Source of the DNA: Chroococcidiopsidaceae cyanobacterium CP_BM_RX_35
Lineage (GTDB): Bacteria > Cyanobacteriota > Cyanobacteriia > Cyanobacteriales > Chroococcidiopsidaceae
Reading direction: 5' to 3'
Length of the DNA: 6,501 nt
Assembly: GCA_019242465.1 (NCBI GenBank)
Contig: JAFAVL010000588.1
Location: 1-6,501, forward strand
Of this stretch, positions 6,053 to 6,501 are shown one piece after another (position 1 is the stretch's first letter; every line of letters starts with the position of its first letter). The position numbers and the translations under genes were made by a program. The notes under the pieces are model-generated. The model ran no database searches. It was given only the letters and a program-made list of their open reading frames with translations, and was not told the origin of the DNA.

Positions 6053-6501
6053 CTAATGCTTGGGGTGATGGCCAGTTTTAACTTGCATCCGGCTCTCTGA
6101 GGCAGGAATGTTAAAAGCTTTTGGGAACAACCCTTGACACCACCATATCCCCAAAGCGATCACTGTCACTACCACCATACCTAATGCCAAGCAAACCATG
6201 CCAGAAGTCCCTTTAGCTGATTGTATCCAGCTTTTGCAAGCTTTAGTACCCGGCAAGGACAATAATGCGGGTGCTAGTTTCGCAGAGTCATCGGGGTTGC
6301 CTGTCTCATTCCTGGCAACCTCCAACTGAGTCATAGGTTCGGTAGGAGCTAGGGGTGGCTCTACTGTAGTCAACTGGCGAAATAGATCTGAAACTAGAGC
6401 TGCATCCTGCTCATAGGCAGAATCTTCGCATTCAGTTTCATCAAATGGCTCCTCCCAGTCTTCCCTGCCTAGCATTTCCAGTTCTACTGTTGCATCTAGA
6501 T
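6053..6501 (-). CDS. Unrecognised single-span membrane protein, C-terminal part (5' end outside window)
   Basis: The frame is open from the right edge of the window to its stop at 6053. The first ATG inside, at 6475, has no ribosome binding site in front of it, and the codons before it continue sensibly (LDATVELE), so the true start probably lies outside. Counting from that ATG, residues 5-37 are strongly acidic (EDWEEP, DETECEDSAYEQD). A Pro/Thr-rich linker follows at about 36-65. One hydrophobic helix spans about 92-112 (GMVCLALGMVVVTVIALGIWW), and a short basic tail ends in HHPKH. Lysines just before the helix suggest that the N-terminal side faces the cytoplasm. This layout fits the membrane-anchor end of a larger regulatory or envelope protein, but I recognise no family. 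It converges on the CoA-ligase-like gene with a 95-base gap, so it is a separate transcription unit. Confidence 0.6.
   Translation of the reverse strand, partial: LDATVELEMLGREDWEEPFDETECEDSAYEQDAALVSDLFRQLTTVEPPLAPTEPMTQLEVARNETGNPDDSAKLAPALLSLPGTKACKSWIQSAKGTSGMVCLALGMVVVTVIALGIWWCQGLFPKAFNIPASESRMQVKTGHHPKH

Overview
The window looks like a piece of a cyanobacterial chromosome, probably from a filamentous lineage. Two perfect copies of the cyanobacterial HIP1 octamer (GCGATCGC, at 3248-3255 and 4055-4062) and several one-mismatch variants support this. The protein families present, and the moderate base composition with Shine-Dalgarno-led genes, fit as well. No species assignment is possible from the sequence alone.

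Layout: five intact genes lie on the plus strand, followed by one partial gene on the minus strand that runs off the right edge. In order they are: (1) 66-905, a secreted or lumenal UPF0173-type metallo-beta-lactamase-fold hydrolase with a clear signal peptide; (2) 1134-2069, an atypical NAD(P)-binding SDR or epimerase-like protein; (3) 2357-3733, a two-cysteine FAD disulfide oxidoreductase of the mercuric-reductase or lipoamide-dehydrogenase type; (4) 3824-4246, a SnoaL-like ester cyclase; (5) 4440-5957, a phenylacetate-CoA-ligase-like adenylating enzyme; (6) 6501-6053 on the minus strand, the C-terminal part of an unrecognised single-span membrane protein with an acidic N-terminal side.

Two gaps hold gene debris. 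Between genes 2 and 3 (2106-2298) is the extreme C-terminus of a GMC-family flavin oxidoreductase. It is cut off on its 5' side and carries a one-base frameshift, so it is a pseudogene. Between genes 4 and 5 (about 4294-4404) is a short open stretch coding for a Leu/Gln/Glu-rich helix that ends in a stop codon and looks like the tail of another lost gene.

The intact plus-strand genes encode small-molecule enzymes (hydrolase, oxidoreductases, cyclase-like protein, acyl adenylating enzyme). Gaps between them are about 90 to 290 bases and each has its own ribosome binding site except that of gene 5, which is weak. This is more like an accessory, rearranged neighbourhood of stand-alone metabolic genes than a tight operon. 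No transposase, CRISPR array, tRNA or rRNA was seen, and I found no convincing new multi-gene system. The most notable points are the GMC remnant, the signal peptide on a normally cytosolic hydrolase family, and the trimmed mercuric-reductase-like protein.
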